Source: SCUB01 sp041918675 (GTDB taxonomy: Bacteria > Pseudomonadota > Alphaproteobacteria > Rhizobiales > Xanthobacteraceae). Taken from it: 64,000 nucleotides of DNA. The stretch spans positions 62,001-126,000 of the forward strand of contig JAYRVF010000009.1 of the NCBI GenBank assembly GCA_041918675.1, given 5' to 3'. Numbering within the stretch: position 1 is the stretch's first letter; each line of letters opens with the position of its first letter. Position numbers and translations under genes: made by a program. The notes under the pieces were generated by a model. That model ran no database searches. It was not told the origin of the DNA and worked only from the letters and a program-made list of their open reading frames with translations. Of this stretch, positions 17,926 to 26,482 are shown piece by piece.

Positions 17926-17998
17926 GCGGCGTCGTTTCGCGCCGGCGACCGATCCGGAAATCACCGATGATAGGGGAGGCGGCGGCTCGCGCAGCCGT

Positions 17999-18577
17999 TC
18001 AGGCGCCCGGCACTATGCTCGGCGCCATGATCGCTTCGAGATGCTCGGGCCGATCGCGGTTGACGTGGGCGAGATATTCGTCGGCGACGGCGCGCAGGCG
18101 TCGCGACAGCGTGTCGGCGACATTGGCCGCGTCGATGCGGGCGTTCTCGCGGACAATGGCGAGGATCGCCTTGACGTGATTGTCGATCAGCTCGGGCGGC
18201 ACCGCCGCGAGTTCCGGCGCGTGATCCATGATCCGGCAGAGGCTTTCGGCGGCCGCGGCCGCGGCCGGGTAGCCGAAGGTCGCGGCCTGTCCCTTGATGT
18301 CGTGCGCGGCGCGGTAGAGCTTGTCGCGCGCGGTCGGGCCAAATCCCTGGTCGCGGATGGCGCGATGCGCGGCGACGAGATTCTCGCACTCCTCGTGCAT
18401 CCAGTCGGTGAACTGGCCCGACAGGTCCCGCAACGCCTGTTCGGCGCGCGCGACCGGATCGTCGCGGTCGTGCTCGCCGACGGGACGGGCGGCGGCGCGC
18501 AGATGATGCGGCGGCGTGATGACCTCGTGATCGACATAGGTCTTCACGCTCGTGGGATCCGGCTTCTTCGTCGTCAT
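17999..18577 (-). CDS. Histidine-containing phosphotransfer (Hpt) domain protein
   Basis: A 192-residue protein with an Hpt four-helix bundle: YRAAHDIKGQAATFGY carries the phospho-accepting His in an HxxKG context, and helices before and after it are Ala/Leu-rich. It would relay phosphate between a hybrid kinase and response regulators. ATG 18577 gives a start typical for the family; a GTG at 18676 in the same frame would add 33 residues and reduce the gap to the upstream receiver gene to 21 bases. The upstream gene, on the same strand, is the likely partner. Confidence 0.78.
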   Translation of the reverse strand: MTTKKPDPTSVKTYVDHEVITPPHHLRAAARPVGEHDRDDPVARAEQALRDLSGQFTDWMHEECENLVAAHRAIRDQGFGPTARDKLYRAAHDIKGQAATFGYPAAAAAAESLCRIMDHAPELAAVPPELIDNHVKAILAIVRENARIDAANVADTLSRRLRAVADEYLAHVNRDRPEHLEAIMAPSIVPGA

Positions 18578-18697
18578 GTTCGCCACCGTTTCCGTCGATC
18601 CGTTCGATCCGGCGCCGACCGCGGGTCGCTCGGCGATCCCCGCGTCGACATCGACCTTCGGCGGTCGCGCCGCCACGCAACGTCGTTCATCCGCGCG

Positions 18698-19243
18698 TCA
18701 ACTCGTCGCCTTGGCCTTTTCCAAGAGGGCCGGCTGATGAATGAGTTCCATCTTCTGGCCGACCCGGCGCTCCGGGCCGACATAGGAACCGTTCTGATTG
18801 CGCCGCCGGTCGGGACCGAAATAATGCTTCGTCTTGATGAAGGGGCGCGGGTTGATCACGATGTTCATGATGCGCTGATACAGCGCCTTGGCCGAAATCG
18901 GTTTGGCGAGGAACTCGGTCACGCCGGCGTCGCGCGCCGCCGTCACGCGGCGCTTCTCGGAATGGCCGGTCAGCATGATGATCGGCGCGAACGGGTTGGC
19001 GTTGGCGCCGGGCTGCCTGATCATCTGCGTCAATTCGAGCCCGTCGAAGATCGGCATCGCCCAATCGGTGATGACGATGTCGGGAACGTAATGGGTGAAG
19101 GCCTCGAGCGCGGAGGCGCCGTCCTCGGCCTCGTAGACTTCGCGCGCGCCGAACGAATGCAGCAGCGTGCGCAGGATGCGCCGCATGTGCGGGCTATCGT
19201 CGCAGACGAGAAAGCGCAGCTTGTTGAAGTCGATGCGGTACAT
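18698..19243 (-). CDS. Single-domain response regulator (CheY-like)
   Basis: A 181-residue receiver protein: acidic pocket Asp15-Asp16, phospho-acceptor Asp60 in DIVITDWAMP, Thr in IIMLTGHSE, and Lys in EFLAKPIS. After the receiver there is a 50-residue tail containing HYFGPDRRRNQNGSYVGPERR, a motif repeated as GPxRR that recurs in alphaproteobacterial receiver proteins of unknown output. There is no DNA-binding domain. ATG 19243 is used, since the 13 upstream codons are not receiver-like. It is probably cotranscribed with the Hpt gene. Confidence 0.86.
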   Translation of the reverse strand: MYRIDFNKLRFLVCDDSPHMRRILRTLLHSFGAREVYEAEDGASALEAFTHYVPDIVITDWAMPIFDGLELTQMIRQPGANANPFAPIIMLTGHSEKRRVTAARDAGVTEFLAKPISAKALYQRIMNIVINPRPFIKTKHYFGPDRRRNQNGSYVGPERRVGQKMELIHQPALLEKAKATS

Positions 19244-19347
19244 GGGTGCGCGGCGATATAGCCCGAACCGGAAGCGGTTCACGGCGCGTTAACGATAAGG
19301 CCGCGGCGTTAATGAATGGTTGAGAATTGGCCCTCCGGGCCCGGAAG

Positions 19348-20127
19348 TCAGCAGGCGAACTGCTCCCTGAGGATGCGCTCCTCCAGGCTATGGCCGGGGT
19401 CGAACAGCATCTTCATGGCGATGGAGCGGTCGGAGGCCACCTCCACCCGGCGCACGTCGCGCACTTCGTCATGGTCGGCCACCGCCGCCACCGGCCGCTT
19501 GGCGCTTTCGAGCACCTCGATCGCCACCGTCGCCGTGTTCGGCAGCAGGGCGCCGCGCCAGCGCCGGGGCCGAAACGCGCTGATCGGGGTGAGCGCGAGC
19601 AGCTGGGCGTTGATCGGCAGGATCGGGCCCTGCGCGGAGAAGTTATAGGCGGTCGAGCCGGCCGGCGTCGCCACCATGGCGCCGTCGGCGATCAGCTCGG
19701 CCATGCGCTCCTTGCCGTCGATGATGATGCGCAGATGCGCGGCCTGGTGGGTCTGGCGAAACAGGGCGACCTCGTTGATGGCGTGATGCACCCGCTCGGC
19801 GCCGCCGACCTCGGTGGCGTGCATGATCAGCGGATGAATGATGGTGATCTTCGCCGCCGCCAGCCGCTCGCGCAGCATATCCTCGTTGAAATCGTTCATC
19901 AGGAAGCCGACGGTGCCGCGGTGCATGCCGTAGATCGGCGTTCCCGATCGCATGTGGCGGTGCAGGGTTTGCAGCATCAGGCCGTCGCCGCCGAGCGCGA
20001 CGATGACGTCGGCGGTGGCCGGATCATGATCGCCGTAGCCTCGCGCCAGCCGCTCGCGCGCCTGCTGGGCTTCGGTCGAGGGACTCGCGACGAACGCGAT
20101 CCGCTCATATGATGGCGTGGTGTTCAT
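19348..20127 (-). CDS. nadK: NAD kinase
   Basis: A 259-residue enzyme that phosphorylates NAD to NADP. The GGDG motif (VIVALGGDGLMLQTLH) and the conserved ATPAGSTAYNFSAQGPI block are present; the N-terminus IAFVASPSTEAQQA is usual for alphaproteobacterial NadK. ATG 20127 is chosen because codons further upstream read through the divergent gene's promoter and start. It is divergent from cutA across 45 bases, so their promoters must overlap. Confidence 0.94.
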   Translation of the reverse strand: MNTTPSYERIAFVASPSTEAQQARERLARGYGDHDPATADVIVALGGDGLMLQTLHRHMRSGTPIYGMHRGTVGFLMNDFNEDMLRERLAAAKITIIHPLIMHATEVGGAERVHHAINEVALFRQTHQAAHLRIIIDGKERMAELIADGAMVATPAGSTAYNFSAQGPILPINAQLLALTPISAFRPRRWRGALLPNTATVAIEVLESAKRPVAAVADHDEVRDVRRVEVASDRSIAMKMLFDPGHSLEERILREQFAC

Positions 20128-20172
20128 GCGGGGGCCTAGGGGCTCGGCGCGCGCGAGGGGGGCTGAAACGCG

Positions 20173-20514
20173 ATGGATCGCGTCGTCTTCGTCTATACGA
20201 CCTTCCCCACGCTTGTCGAGGCGGAACAGGTCGGCCGGTCGATCGTGGAGGAGGGGCTCGCGGCCTGCGTCAACATCGTGCCGGGCATGATCTCGCATTA
20301 TCGATGGCGGGGAACCGTCGAGCGCGCCGAGGAAGTCGTGATGTTTGTCAAGACCCGCGCCACGCTCGCCGAACGCGCCGTGGCGGCGATCAAGCAACGG
20401 CATTCCTATGAAACGCCGGCGCTGGTTGTCCTGCCGGTCGAGAGCGTGGACCGCGATTATCTCGCCTGGCTGCTCGCCGAAACGTCGGTACAAGCGGGCG
20501 CCGACGGCGCGTGA
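20173..20514 (+). CDS. cutA: Divalent cation tolerance protein CutA
   Basis: A 113-residue trimeric small protein: FVYTTFPTLVEAEQVGRSIVEEGLAACVNIVPG at the N-terminus, then ISHYRWRGTVERAEEVVMFVKTR, and ETPALVVLPVESVDRDYLAWL near the end, all typical of CutA1. It binds copper and other divalent cations in several bacteria, but its true physiological role is unsettled. It converges on btuB, with 145 noncoding bases between. Confidence 0.93.
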   Translation: MDRVVFVYTTFPTLVEAEQVGRSIVEEGLAACVNIVPGMISHYRWRGTVERAEEVVMFVKTRATLAERAVAAIKQRHSYETPALVVLPVESVDRDYLAWLLAETSVQAGADGA

Positions 20515-20659
20515 ACGCCGCCGGCGCACGGAGCATGGGAGCGTCCTGAAGAAGGCCACAGCGACCTTCCAGGTTCGATCCTGCCCCGTCGGATTGAAGC
20601 GGCGCGATCTGGCTCGCGAGGTGGGAGGGCGCTCGCCCGGATCGCGCCACGCGTCGCCG

Positions 20660-22585
20660 TCAGGGCTCCGTCTTGAATTTCAATCCGCCATAGATCGCGA
20701 AGCCCGGCGCGCGATAGGAATAGACCTCCTCATATCGCACGTTGAAAATGTTCTCGGCGCGGACATAGGCCGTCAGCATCGGCGTCAGGTCGTGCGAAAT
20801 CTGGCCGCGCACGATGGTGGCCGAGGGCAGGTCGCCGAGAATGGTGCTCGCCGGCGTGAAGATGTAGTCCTTGCGCACGCTGTTGTAGGTGACGCCGAAG
20901 GTCAGCTTGGTCTTGTCGTCGGGAAGTTGCGCCGTGGCGTTGAACGAGGCCGAATGCGGCGGTCGCCGCACCTCGGGATTGCCCGCGCTGGTGCGGGCGT
21001 TGGTATAGGTATAGGTCCCGGTCAGGGTCAGCCATGGCGCCGGCTTGAACGTGCCGGAAAGCTCGATGCCCTGGCGGTGGGCGACTCCCGCGCCGTTCAC
21101 ATAGATGTACGGAAATCCGCCGGGGCCGGGAACGAGTTCGATCTTGTCGGTGAAGCGGCTTTCGAAATAGGTCGCGTCGGTGACGATCATGCCGTCGAGC
21201 CAGCGCTGCTCGACGCCGGCGTCCCATCCAGTCGACTGCTCGGGCCGAAGATTCGGGTTGGGCAGGTTGAACGAGGAGCCGAACAATTCGAACACGCTCG
21301 GATCGGTGACGCCGGTGCCGACGCTCGCGTGCAGGCGCGTGCCGGTGGTGAGAAAGCGTTGCGAAGCCGCCAGGCGCCACGTCGTCACGTCCTGGAAAGC
21401 GCTGTTGAAATCGTGGCGCACGGACGCCGACAGCGAGGTGTTGGTGGCGAGATCGACGGCGTATTCGCCGGCGATGCCGGTGCGTCGCTTGATGAAGGCT
21501 GCGCCGGACGAGGTGCTGATGTAGTTCTCGCGCCGCGTATCGGCGAGCGCGGTGAGGCGGTGGCGTTCGCCGCCGGCGATCGCCGTGTCGAACAGGAAGG
21601 TCGACTTGTAATCGAGAACCACGCGCGTGCCGTCGGCGCCGAACGTGCTGCTCGAATAGCTGCGCAGGTGTTCCTCGAAGCCCTTGATGTTGACCGACTG
21701 GGTCCAATTGCCGTCAAGCAGCTTGAGAGTGGCGCCCAGGCGCGAGGCGAGGCTGCGATAGGTCATGTAGTCGGAGCCGTCGACGACGAGGCCGTAATTC
21801 GGTCCGGGCGGCCAGTTGAAATCCTGCGGGTCGGTCGCGGTCCTGCGATCGGTGTAGCGGACGACGCCCTCGATATTGAGATTGGGCAGCACGTCGACGC
21901 CGGCCTTGCCGGTGACGACCGTGGCGTTGGTGCCGTCGAGTTCGGCGCCGGTGCGCGCGACATTGTAGCCGTCGGTGCGGAAATCGCTGATGGTGATCGA
22001 GCCGTAGGCCGGGCCGACCGCGCCGCGGGCGTTGGCGCTGAGCGAGCGCGAGCCGAACGAGCCGACCTCCGCCTTGGCGCTGATCCTGGGCTTGGCGAGC
22101 CCCTTGCCGGACAGCGTGGTGATCGCGATCACGCCGGTCTGGGCATAGGAACCGTAGACGCCGGACTGCGGTCCGCGAACCACCTCGATGCGCTCGACAT
22201 CGTCGACGACGAGGTCGGCGAGATCGGTGACGCCGTCGGCGAGCCCGTTGACCTCGATGCCGTCGATGATGACCAGCGCCTGGTTGGTCTCTCCGCCGCG
22301 GATGCGGACTTCGGTGAGCGCGCCGCGCCCGCCGGATTGCGTCACGGCGACGCCGGGGACGGCGCGTAGCGCCTCGGCCACGGTGGATACGCCCTGCGCG
22401 CGCAATTGCTCGCCGGTGACGACGGTGACCGACGCGCCGCTCTTGGCGAGTTCGGTCGGCGCCTGGTTGGCGTAGATCGTGACGGTCGGCACTTCGATCG
22501 GCTGGGCGGACGCGGCCGACGCCGCGATCGCGCCGGCGGCGGGAAGAATGGCGGCGAGAAACGGAAGACGATGGCGGGAATTCAC
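20660..22585 (-). CDS. btuB: TonB-dependent receptor, BtuB-like vitamin B12 transporter
   Basis: A 641-residue outer-membrane beta-barrel. A GTG start at 22585 is preceded by GGAGAT and begins a signal peptide (hydrophobic LPFLAAILPAAGAIAASAASAQ). The plug domain follows with VTIYANQAPTEL, then GVAVTQSGGRGALTEVRIRGGETNQALVIIDGIEVN and VERIEVVRGPQSGVYGSYA, which are plug motifs of BtuB-type receptors. The rest is alternating barrel strands. The cobalamin riboswitch upstream supports B12 or corrinoid uptake. No BtuCDF genes are in the window, so inner-membrane uptake must be encoded elsewhere. Confidence 0.9.
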   Translation of the reverse strand: MNSRHRLPFLAAILPAAGAIAASAASAQPIEVPTVTIYANQAPTELAKSGASVTVVTGEQLRAQGVSTVAEALRAVPGVAVTQSGGRGALTEVRIRGGETNQALVIIDGIEVNGLADGVTDLADLVVDDVERIEVVRGPQSGVYGSYAQTGVIAITTLSGKGLAKPRISAKAEVGSFGSRSLSANARGAVGPAYGSITISDFRTDGYNVARTGAELDGTNATVVTGKAGVDVLPNLNIEGVVRYTDRRTATDPQDFNWPPGPNYGLVVDGSDYMTYRSLASRLGATLKLLDGNWTQSVNIKGFEEHLRSYSSSTFGADGTRVVLDYKSTFLFDTAIAGGERHRLTALADTRRENYISTSSGAAFIKRRTGIAGEYAVDLATNTSLSASVRHDFNSAFQDVTTWRLAASQRFLTTGTRLHASVGTGVTDPSVFELFGSSFNLPNPNLRPEQSTGWDAGVEQRWLDGMIVTDATYFESRFTDKIELVPGPGGFPYIYVNGAGVAHRQGIELSGTFKPAPWLTLTGTYTYTNARTSAGNPEVRRPPHSASFNATAQLPDDKTKLTFGVTYNSVRKDYIFTPASTILGDLPSATIVRGQISHDLTPMLTAYVRAENIFNVRYEEVYSYRAPGFAIYGGLKFKTEP

Positions 22586-22788
22586 GGGCTTATCTCCGGC
22601 GTTGATACGCGGAGGCAGGCCCCGTTGTTCCGATCCCGACATGGACGAGCTTCGCCGTGGCGCCAAGACGCCACCGCGCATCCCAATAGTGTCGAGAAGA
22701 CGGGCCAAGGGCCAATCCTCCGCTGCGGTTGCACTCGAAAGTCACCGCTGCGGAGAGCCGCCCCGTGCGCACGCCCCGTGCGACGGAA

Positions 22789-23000
22789 GGGTGACCGGCT
22801 CAGGCAGGTCTCCTGGCTCGCGGGTCGTCGTCTTCGTCCGCCTTCCCGGGAACGTTCCCAGTGGCATGATGGACCAAGACTCACCGCTCACAGTTGCGGG
22901 GGCAGCTTCGGTTTGGCTGAAGCGGCGCGGGCGCGAACGCTCGCGACGCATCGGCGGCACCGAATTCCCTATTGGCCGGTTTTTAGGCCGGCACCTGTGC
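22789..23000 (-). promoter_or_regulatory. Cobalamin (B12) riboswitch controlling btuB
   Basis: Read on the minus strand, the AdoCbl aptamer is complete: AATAGGGAA and CGGTG at the 5' end, then GAAGCTGCCCCCGCAACTG, then CATGCCACTGGG, and the B12 box AGCCAGGAGACCTGCC (complement of 22803-22818). The outer stem pairs GGTG near 22993 with CACC near 22790. It ends about 200 bases upstream of the btuB GTG, leaving room for an expression platform. B12 should shut off btuB. Confidence 0.95.
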
Positions 23001-23180
23001 CGTAACCCGCGAACTCAAGCGGGGCGGAAGAGATTTGTCAATGGCGCGCGGGACACTGCCGGCATGAAATCGCGCCGGGATCGCGCGGCGGGCAAGGATC
23101 GCGGCGCGCCGGGATCGCGTCACGCGAAGATCGGGGAGGGACCCGTGCGAGGCACCCGTGGGTCGGACGCCTGCCGACGC

Positions 23181-23220
23181 GAAAAAAAATCGCCGGCGGA
23201 ACGATGACGTTCCACCGGCG
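23181..23220 (-). terminator. Rho-independent terminator of the porin gene
   Basis: On the minus strand a 12-bp stem (CGCCGGTGGAAC, with one mismatch, around a loop of about six bases) ends in a run of eight T residues (complement of 23182-23189). It lies 80 bases after the stop of the porin gene. Confidence 0.85.
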
Positions 23221-23301
23221 AAATTCTCCGGAACGAAGAACTCGAACCGACCCGTGCCGCGGGATCCGCTCTCGCCAGTCGCCGGGATCGGCGCGGCGCG
23301 A

Positions 23302-24051
23302 TCAGTATTTCGCGACCACCGGGCCGCCGAACAGATAGTTCACGCCGACCTTGACGACGTGTTTGGTGTCATGGATCGAGAACCGCATGGTGGGCGGCGC
23401 GGCGCCGACCGACTCCGTGAATGTCACGTTGGCGGTTCCAAAGTCGATGTAGTTGTATTCGACCTTGGCCGACCAGTTGTTGCCGAGCGCGTACTCCAGG
23501 CCCGCGCCGACGAGCCATCCCCAACGGGTGTCGTTGGCATAATAATTGAGGACCAGGGGCGCGACGAAGTGGGCTTCGTTGGAGAAGCTTCCGAACGCCA
23601 CGCCGCCCTTCAGGTAGACGAGCGCGCGATCCACCGGAAGACCGACGCGCAGCGCGATGTCGCCATCCCAGCGGTTTCTGGCGGTGAAATTGTCGATCAA
23701 CGGAAGGTTGGCGAAGCCGCCGCGCATGTCGGACCACGAGATCTCGCCTTCGATGCCGAGCAGGAATGTCTTGCTCGGCTGCCAGTTGCAGCCGGCTTGG
23801 CCGCCGGCGATGAAGCCCGACGTGTTGATCGACGCGGTCGATGTCGGCAGGCCAAAACCGTCATCCCAAAAAGACCTGCCCCACCCGTAGCCAACGTGGG
23901 CGCCGACATAGCAGCGCTCCCAAGAGAACGCGGGCAGGTAGGCGGGGGCCTTCGCATAGACCGGCGCCTTGGCCGGAATATCCGCGGCCATCGTCGGCGC
24001 GGCAACGCCGACCAAGGCGAGCGCGGCCGCGACGAATGATAGTTTTTTCAT
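23302..24051 (-). CDS. Omp25/Omp31-type outer-membrane beta-barrel protein
   Basis: A 249-residue porin-like protein. Residues 1-22 are a signal peptide (MKKLSFVAAALALVGVAAPTMA), followed by the Pro/Ala-rich mature start ADIPAKAPVYAKAP seen in Hyphomicrobiales surface proteins. About eight amphipathic strands follow, ending in YLFGGPVVAKY. It contains the surface-strand pattern WSAKVEYNYIDFGTANVTF. Function is structural or interaction with the environment. ATG 24051 starts the signal peptide directly; the upstream frame has none. The 287 bases before it are AT-richer and hold a hairpin at 24224-24246 without a T-run. Confidence 0.87.
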   Translation of the reverse strand: MKKLSFVAAALALVGVAAPTMAADIPAKAPVYAKAPAYLPAFSWERCYVGAHVGYGWGRSFWDDGFGLPTSTASINTSGFIAGGQAGCNWQPSKTFLLGIEGEISWSDMRGGFANLPLIDNFTARNRWDGDIALRVGLPVDRALVYLKGGVAFGSFSNEAHFVAPLVLNYYANDTRWGWLVGAGLEYALGNNWSAKVEYNYIDFGTANVTFTESVGAAPPTMRFSIHDTKHVVKVGVNYLFGGPVVAKY

Positions 24052-24338
24052 GATGTGCGTCCTCTCAATCACTTTTGCGGAAATGCGTGCGCCGCCAAGC
24101 GAATCCGGATCGTCGGTGCATTTTCGAATGATACGGGCAAAGGCGCGTGCCGGCTGTCGCGCCGGGGGCACAGCGTGGGAAAATCATTTCACATTTCAAA
24201 CTGTTAAATAGGCTGAGTTGAAACCCGGAATTGTTTTCAATCCGGGCCGGGAGCGGCCGATAACGATCCCAAACGCGCCATTCGCGGCGAAATGGAACGA
24301 TGCCGCGCCGGGGACGCGTCATTTTCGATCGTCACCTT

Positions 24339-25514
24339 CTAGAACAGCAATCCGCGCCTCGCGCGCCGGCGTCGCCGCATGCGCTTGAGCCGCAGGCTCG
24401 CGGCTGGAACGCGGAGCGCGGCGCGAATTCGATACCGCGCCAGTTCGCGGCCGATGCGCGCCGCCATCGCCGCGTCTCCGGCGGCAAGCGCCGCGGCGCG
24501 GGTGGCGCTCCAGTACTCGAACGCCGCGTGCGACCCGACACTCACATCCTCATCGCCGCGATCCCGGCAGTTGAACGCCGCCTCCGCCTCGGCGCCTCCG
24601 AGATAACGCAGGGTAAGCCGCGTTTGCGTGCATTTGGAGCACGTTCCGCAATTCGTGCCGTCGCTCGTGCGCCAGCATACCCGCAGCGCGGACAGGACAT
24701 CGCGGTCCCGCGCCAGCACGCGAATTTTTTCGAACCGTTCGATCGCGCCGTGATGTTCGATCGTCATCGCGTCCGTCGAATAGCGCGGCTCGTGGTCGGG
24801 ATGGGAGCCCCAGGGGTGATCGGCCAAGCCGACGGCATTGCTCGACCCCGCCACCAGCGCGCGGTCAAGATCGCCGGCGAGCATGTGCGCGATGCCGGCC
24901 AGCATGACGCCGTTGTACTGTTCGCCCCATAACACCAGGCGATCGAACACCCGCCGCGCGTCGGTGCTCACCACGATCGCCGGCAGGTTCTCGCCCCGGG
25001 CCGTGTCATGTACAAGGCGGCGCAACGTCTTCGTGCCGACTTCATGACGCGGATCGAGATCGGCGCCGACAACCAGCGCCAGCGCGTCGATCTCGCCGCG
25101 CGCGGCGACAAGCGAATAATAGGAATCGACGCCGCCGGAGAAGAACAACACGGTGCCGCGCGTATCGTTCCGCCGGGCATCGTCCGCCGGCAAATCCTCA
25201 ACGCGCGCGCAGCGGACGCTTGGCTTGCGCCTCACGCCGTACCATCTGGCGTAGAGCGCGAAGATGTCGTCGAGCGAGGCGAGCAGGGACCGGCTCACGC
25301 CGCCATCGATCGACAGATCGTAACCGAGCTCGCATGCCGGAAGGTAGCCGAGCGTCAGCAGCGCGTCGCCCGAAGGCGTGAGGTCGCGGTCGTCGCAAGC
25401 GAAATAGATCTCCGCCGGACCGTTGCGGCCGGCGACGATCTCGGCCGTCAGGCGGCGGCTCGGCCGGTCCTGATGGAAGCGCAACGAAAGAACCCGCCTC
25501 ATGCCGTCCTTCAT
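24339..25514 (-). CDS. PP-loop ATPase with QueC-type zinc motif, glycan cluster
   Basis: A 391-residue cytoplasmic protein. Residues about 1-110 are a beta-rich N-terminal domain. A PP-loop follows, VLFFSGGVDSYYSL, the ATP pyrophosphatase signature shared by QueC, GMP synthetase and related enzymes. Near residue 290 is CWRTSDGTNCGTCSKC, spaced CX8CX2CX2C, exactly the zinc motif of QueC (7-cyano-7-deazaguanine synthase). No other queuosine gene is nearby and the N-terminal domain is not part of QueC. Its start overlaps the upstream pyruvyl transferase stop as ATGA. I infer adenylation of a carboxylate on a glycan or nucleoside substrate; the reaction is unknown. Confidence 0.72.
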   Translation of the reverse strand: MKDGMRRVLSLRFHQDRPSRRLTAEIVAGRNGPAEIYFACDDRDLTPSGDALLTLGYLPACELGYDLSIDGGVSRSLLASLDDIFALYARWYGVRRKPSVRCARVEDLPADDARRNDTRGTVLFFSGGVDSYYSLVAARGEIDALALVVGADLDPRHEVGTKTLRRLVHDTARGENLPAIVVSTDARRVFDRLVLWGEQYNGVMLAGIAHMLAGDLDRALVAGSSNAVGLADHPWGSHPDHEPRYSTDAMTIEHHGAIERFEKIRVLARDRDVLSALRVCWRTSDGTNCGTCSKCTQTRLTLRYLGGAEAEAAFNCRDRGDEDVSVGSHAAFEYWSATRAAALAAGDAAMAARIGRELARYRIRAALRVPAASLRLKRMRRRRRARRGLLF

Positions 25515-26482
25515 TGTTCGCGCGCCGCCGCGGTCGATCCATGGCCAAGGCTCACGCCGCTCAAATTGTCGCGCCAAGTGTCGAAATAGCTCGCCACCTT
25601 TCCGGTCGCGTTGTCGATGATGGCGACCTCGCGGCCGATCAAATGCGCGATGATCATCGCGTGCAGGCGATCGGTGAGGAGCGTGCGTCCAAGCGCGACA
25701 TGATCGGCGGCGACCTTGACCTTCAGCGACGCGATCCAACCCATCACGCCGCCGGACCGCGAGACGAACGGCAGCTTGAGAATTTTCTTGCCGAGGCGGT
25801 TGACGAGTTTCAATCGCGGCAGGTCGGGCCAATCCCGCGCCCGGTCGGCGAAGGCCTCGCCTTGCCCGGTGCTCTCGCTGTCCCGGCGCAGCAGATAGAC
25901 GCGTTCGGTCGTGGGCGCCGCCATCGCGGGCAATTCCATCGCATGCGCGAGGTCCGGGCACAGCGCGGCCTCGATGCCGAAGCGCGCGGCGAGGTCGCGA
26001 TGCGTCCGCGCCTCGCGCGCGAAGAAGCGCGCCTGGCTCAGCGTTGAAAGGACGGCGGCGGTCTCCTGGTGCAACGCGGTGTCGTCCGTCGTCCACGCCG
26101 TGCTGAGCGGGAGATGGATCTGGGGATTGTCCTTCATCGCGCGCATTACCCGCAAACGCGCTTGGTGATGGCGCCAATAGAGATTCCCGAAATTTCCGCC
26201 GCCGAGGAAATAGATCGGCCCGTCTCCGATCGCTCGGCGGCAGCGCGCGGACGAGAACGCCTCCAGCGTCGACGAATAGGCGGGTGGATTGCCGTTCAGT
26301 CGCGCCAGCAGGTGGGTCGTGCCGTGCCAGATCGCGGCGTCACCGGGGTTGAGATAATTTGGGTAGTCGACCAGCGCATAGGGCAGTTTGGTCCGCGTGG
26401 CGGTCAACCGGTCGAACGCGACCGTGGCCAGCGGATGAGCGGCGCGCGTGGTCCTGGCATCGGCCGCGTTCGCGACCTTCAT
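25511..26482 (-). CDS. Polysaccharide pyruvyl transferase family protein
   Basis: A 323-residue protein with the ExoV/GumL-type fold: YLNPGDAAIWHGTTHLLARL near the N-terminus, PIYFLGGGNFGNLYW, a central LCPDLAHAME segment, and the conserved C-terminal LLTDRLHAMIIAHLIGREVAIIDNATGK. These enzymes attach pyruvate ketals from PEP to extracellular polysaccharide sugars. The start at ATG 26482 overlaps the upstream glycosyltransferase stop as ATGA; an earlier ATG at 26500 is possible. It ends overlapping the PP-loop gene by the same four-base arrangement, so the three genes are translationally coupled. The acceptor sugar is unknown. Confidence 0.82.
   Translation of the reverse strand: MKVANAADARTTRAAHPLATVAFDRLTATRTKLPYALVDYPNYLNPGDAAIWHGTTHLLARLNGNPPAYSSTLEAFSSARCRRAIGDGPIYFLGGGNFGNLYWRHHQARLRVMRAMKDNPQIHLPLSTAWTTDDTALHQETAAVLSTLSQARFFAREARTHRDLAARFGIEAALCPDLAHAMELPAMAAPTTERVYLLRRDSESTGQGEAFADRARDWPDLPRLKLVNRLGKKILKLPFVSRSGGVMGWIASLKVKVAADHVALGRTLLTDRLHAMIIAHLIGREVAIIDNATGKVASYFDTWRDNLSGVSLGHGSTAAAREQ

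Noticed and set aside
20345..22369. A 674-residue open frame opposite btuB, also covering the end of cutA
   Set aside because: The btuB frame carries TonB receptor motifs and is under a riboswitch, so the opposite frame is a composition artefact.
22406..23207. Two plus-strand open frames covering the btuB leader
   Set aside because: They overlap the cobalamin riboswitch and have no family resemblance; the structured RNA explains the conservation.
24224..24246. Hairpin upstream of the porin gene considered as a terminator
   Set aside because: The stem has a bulge and no T-run follows on either strand.
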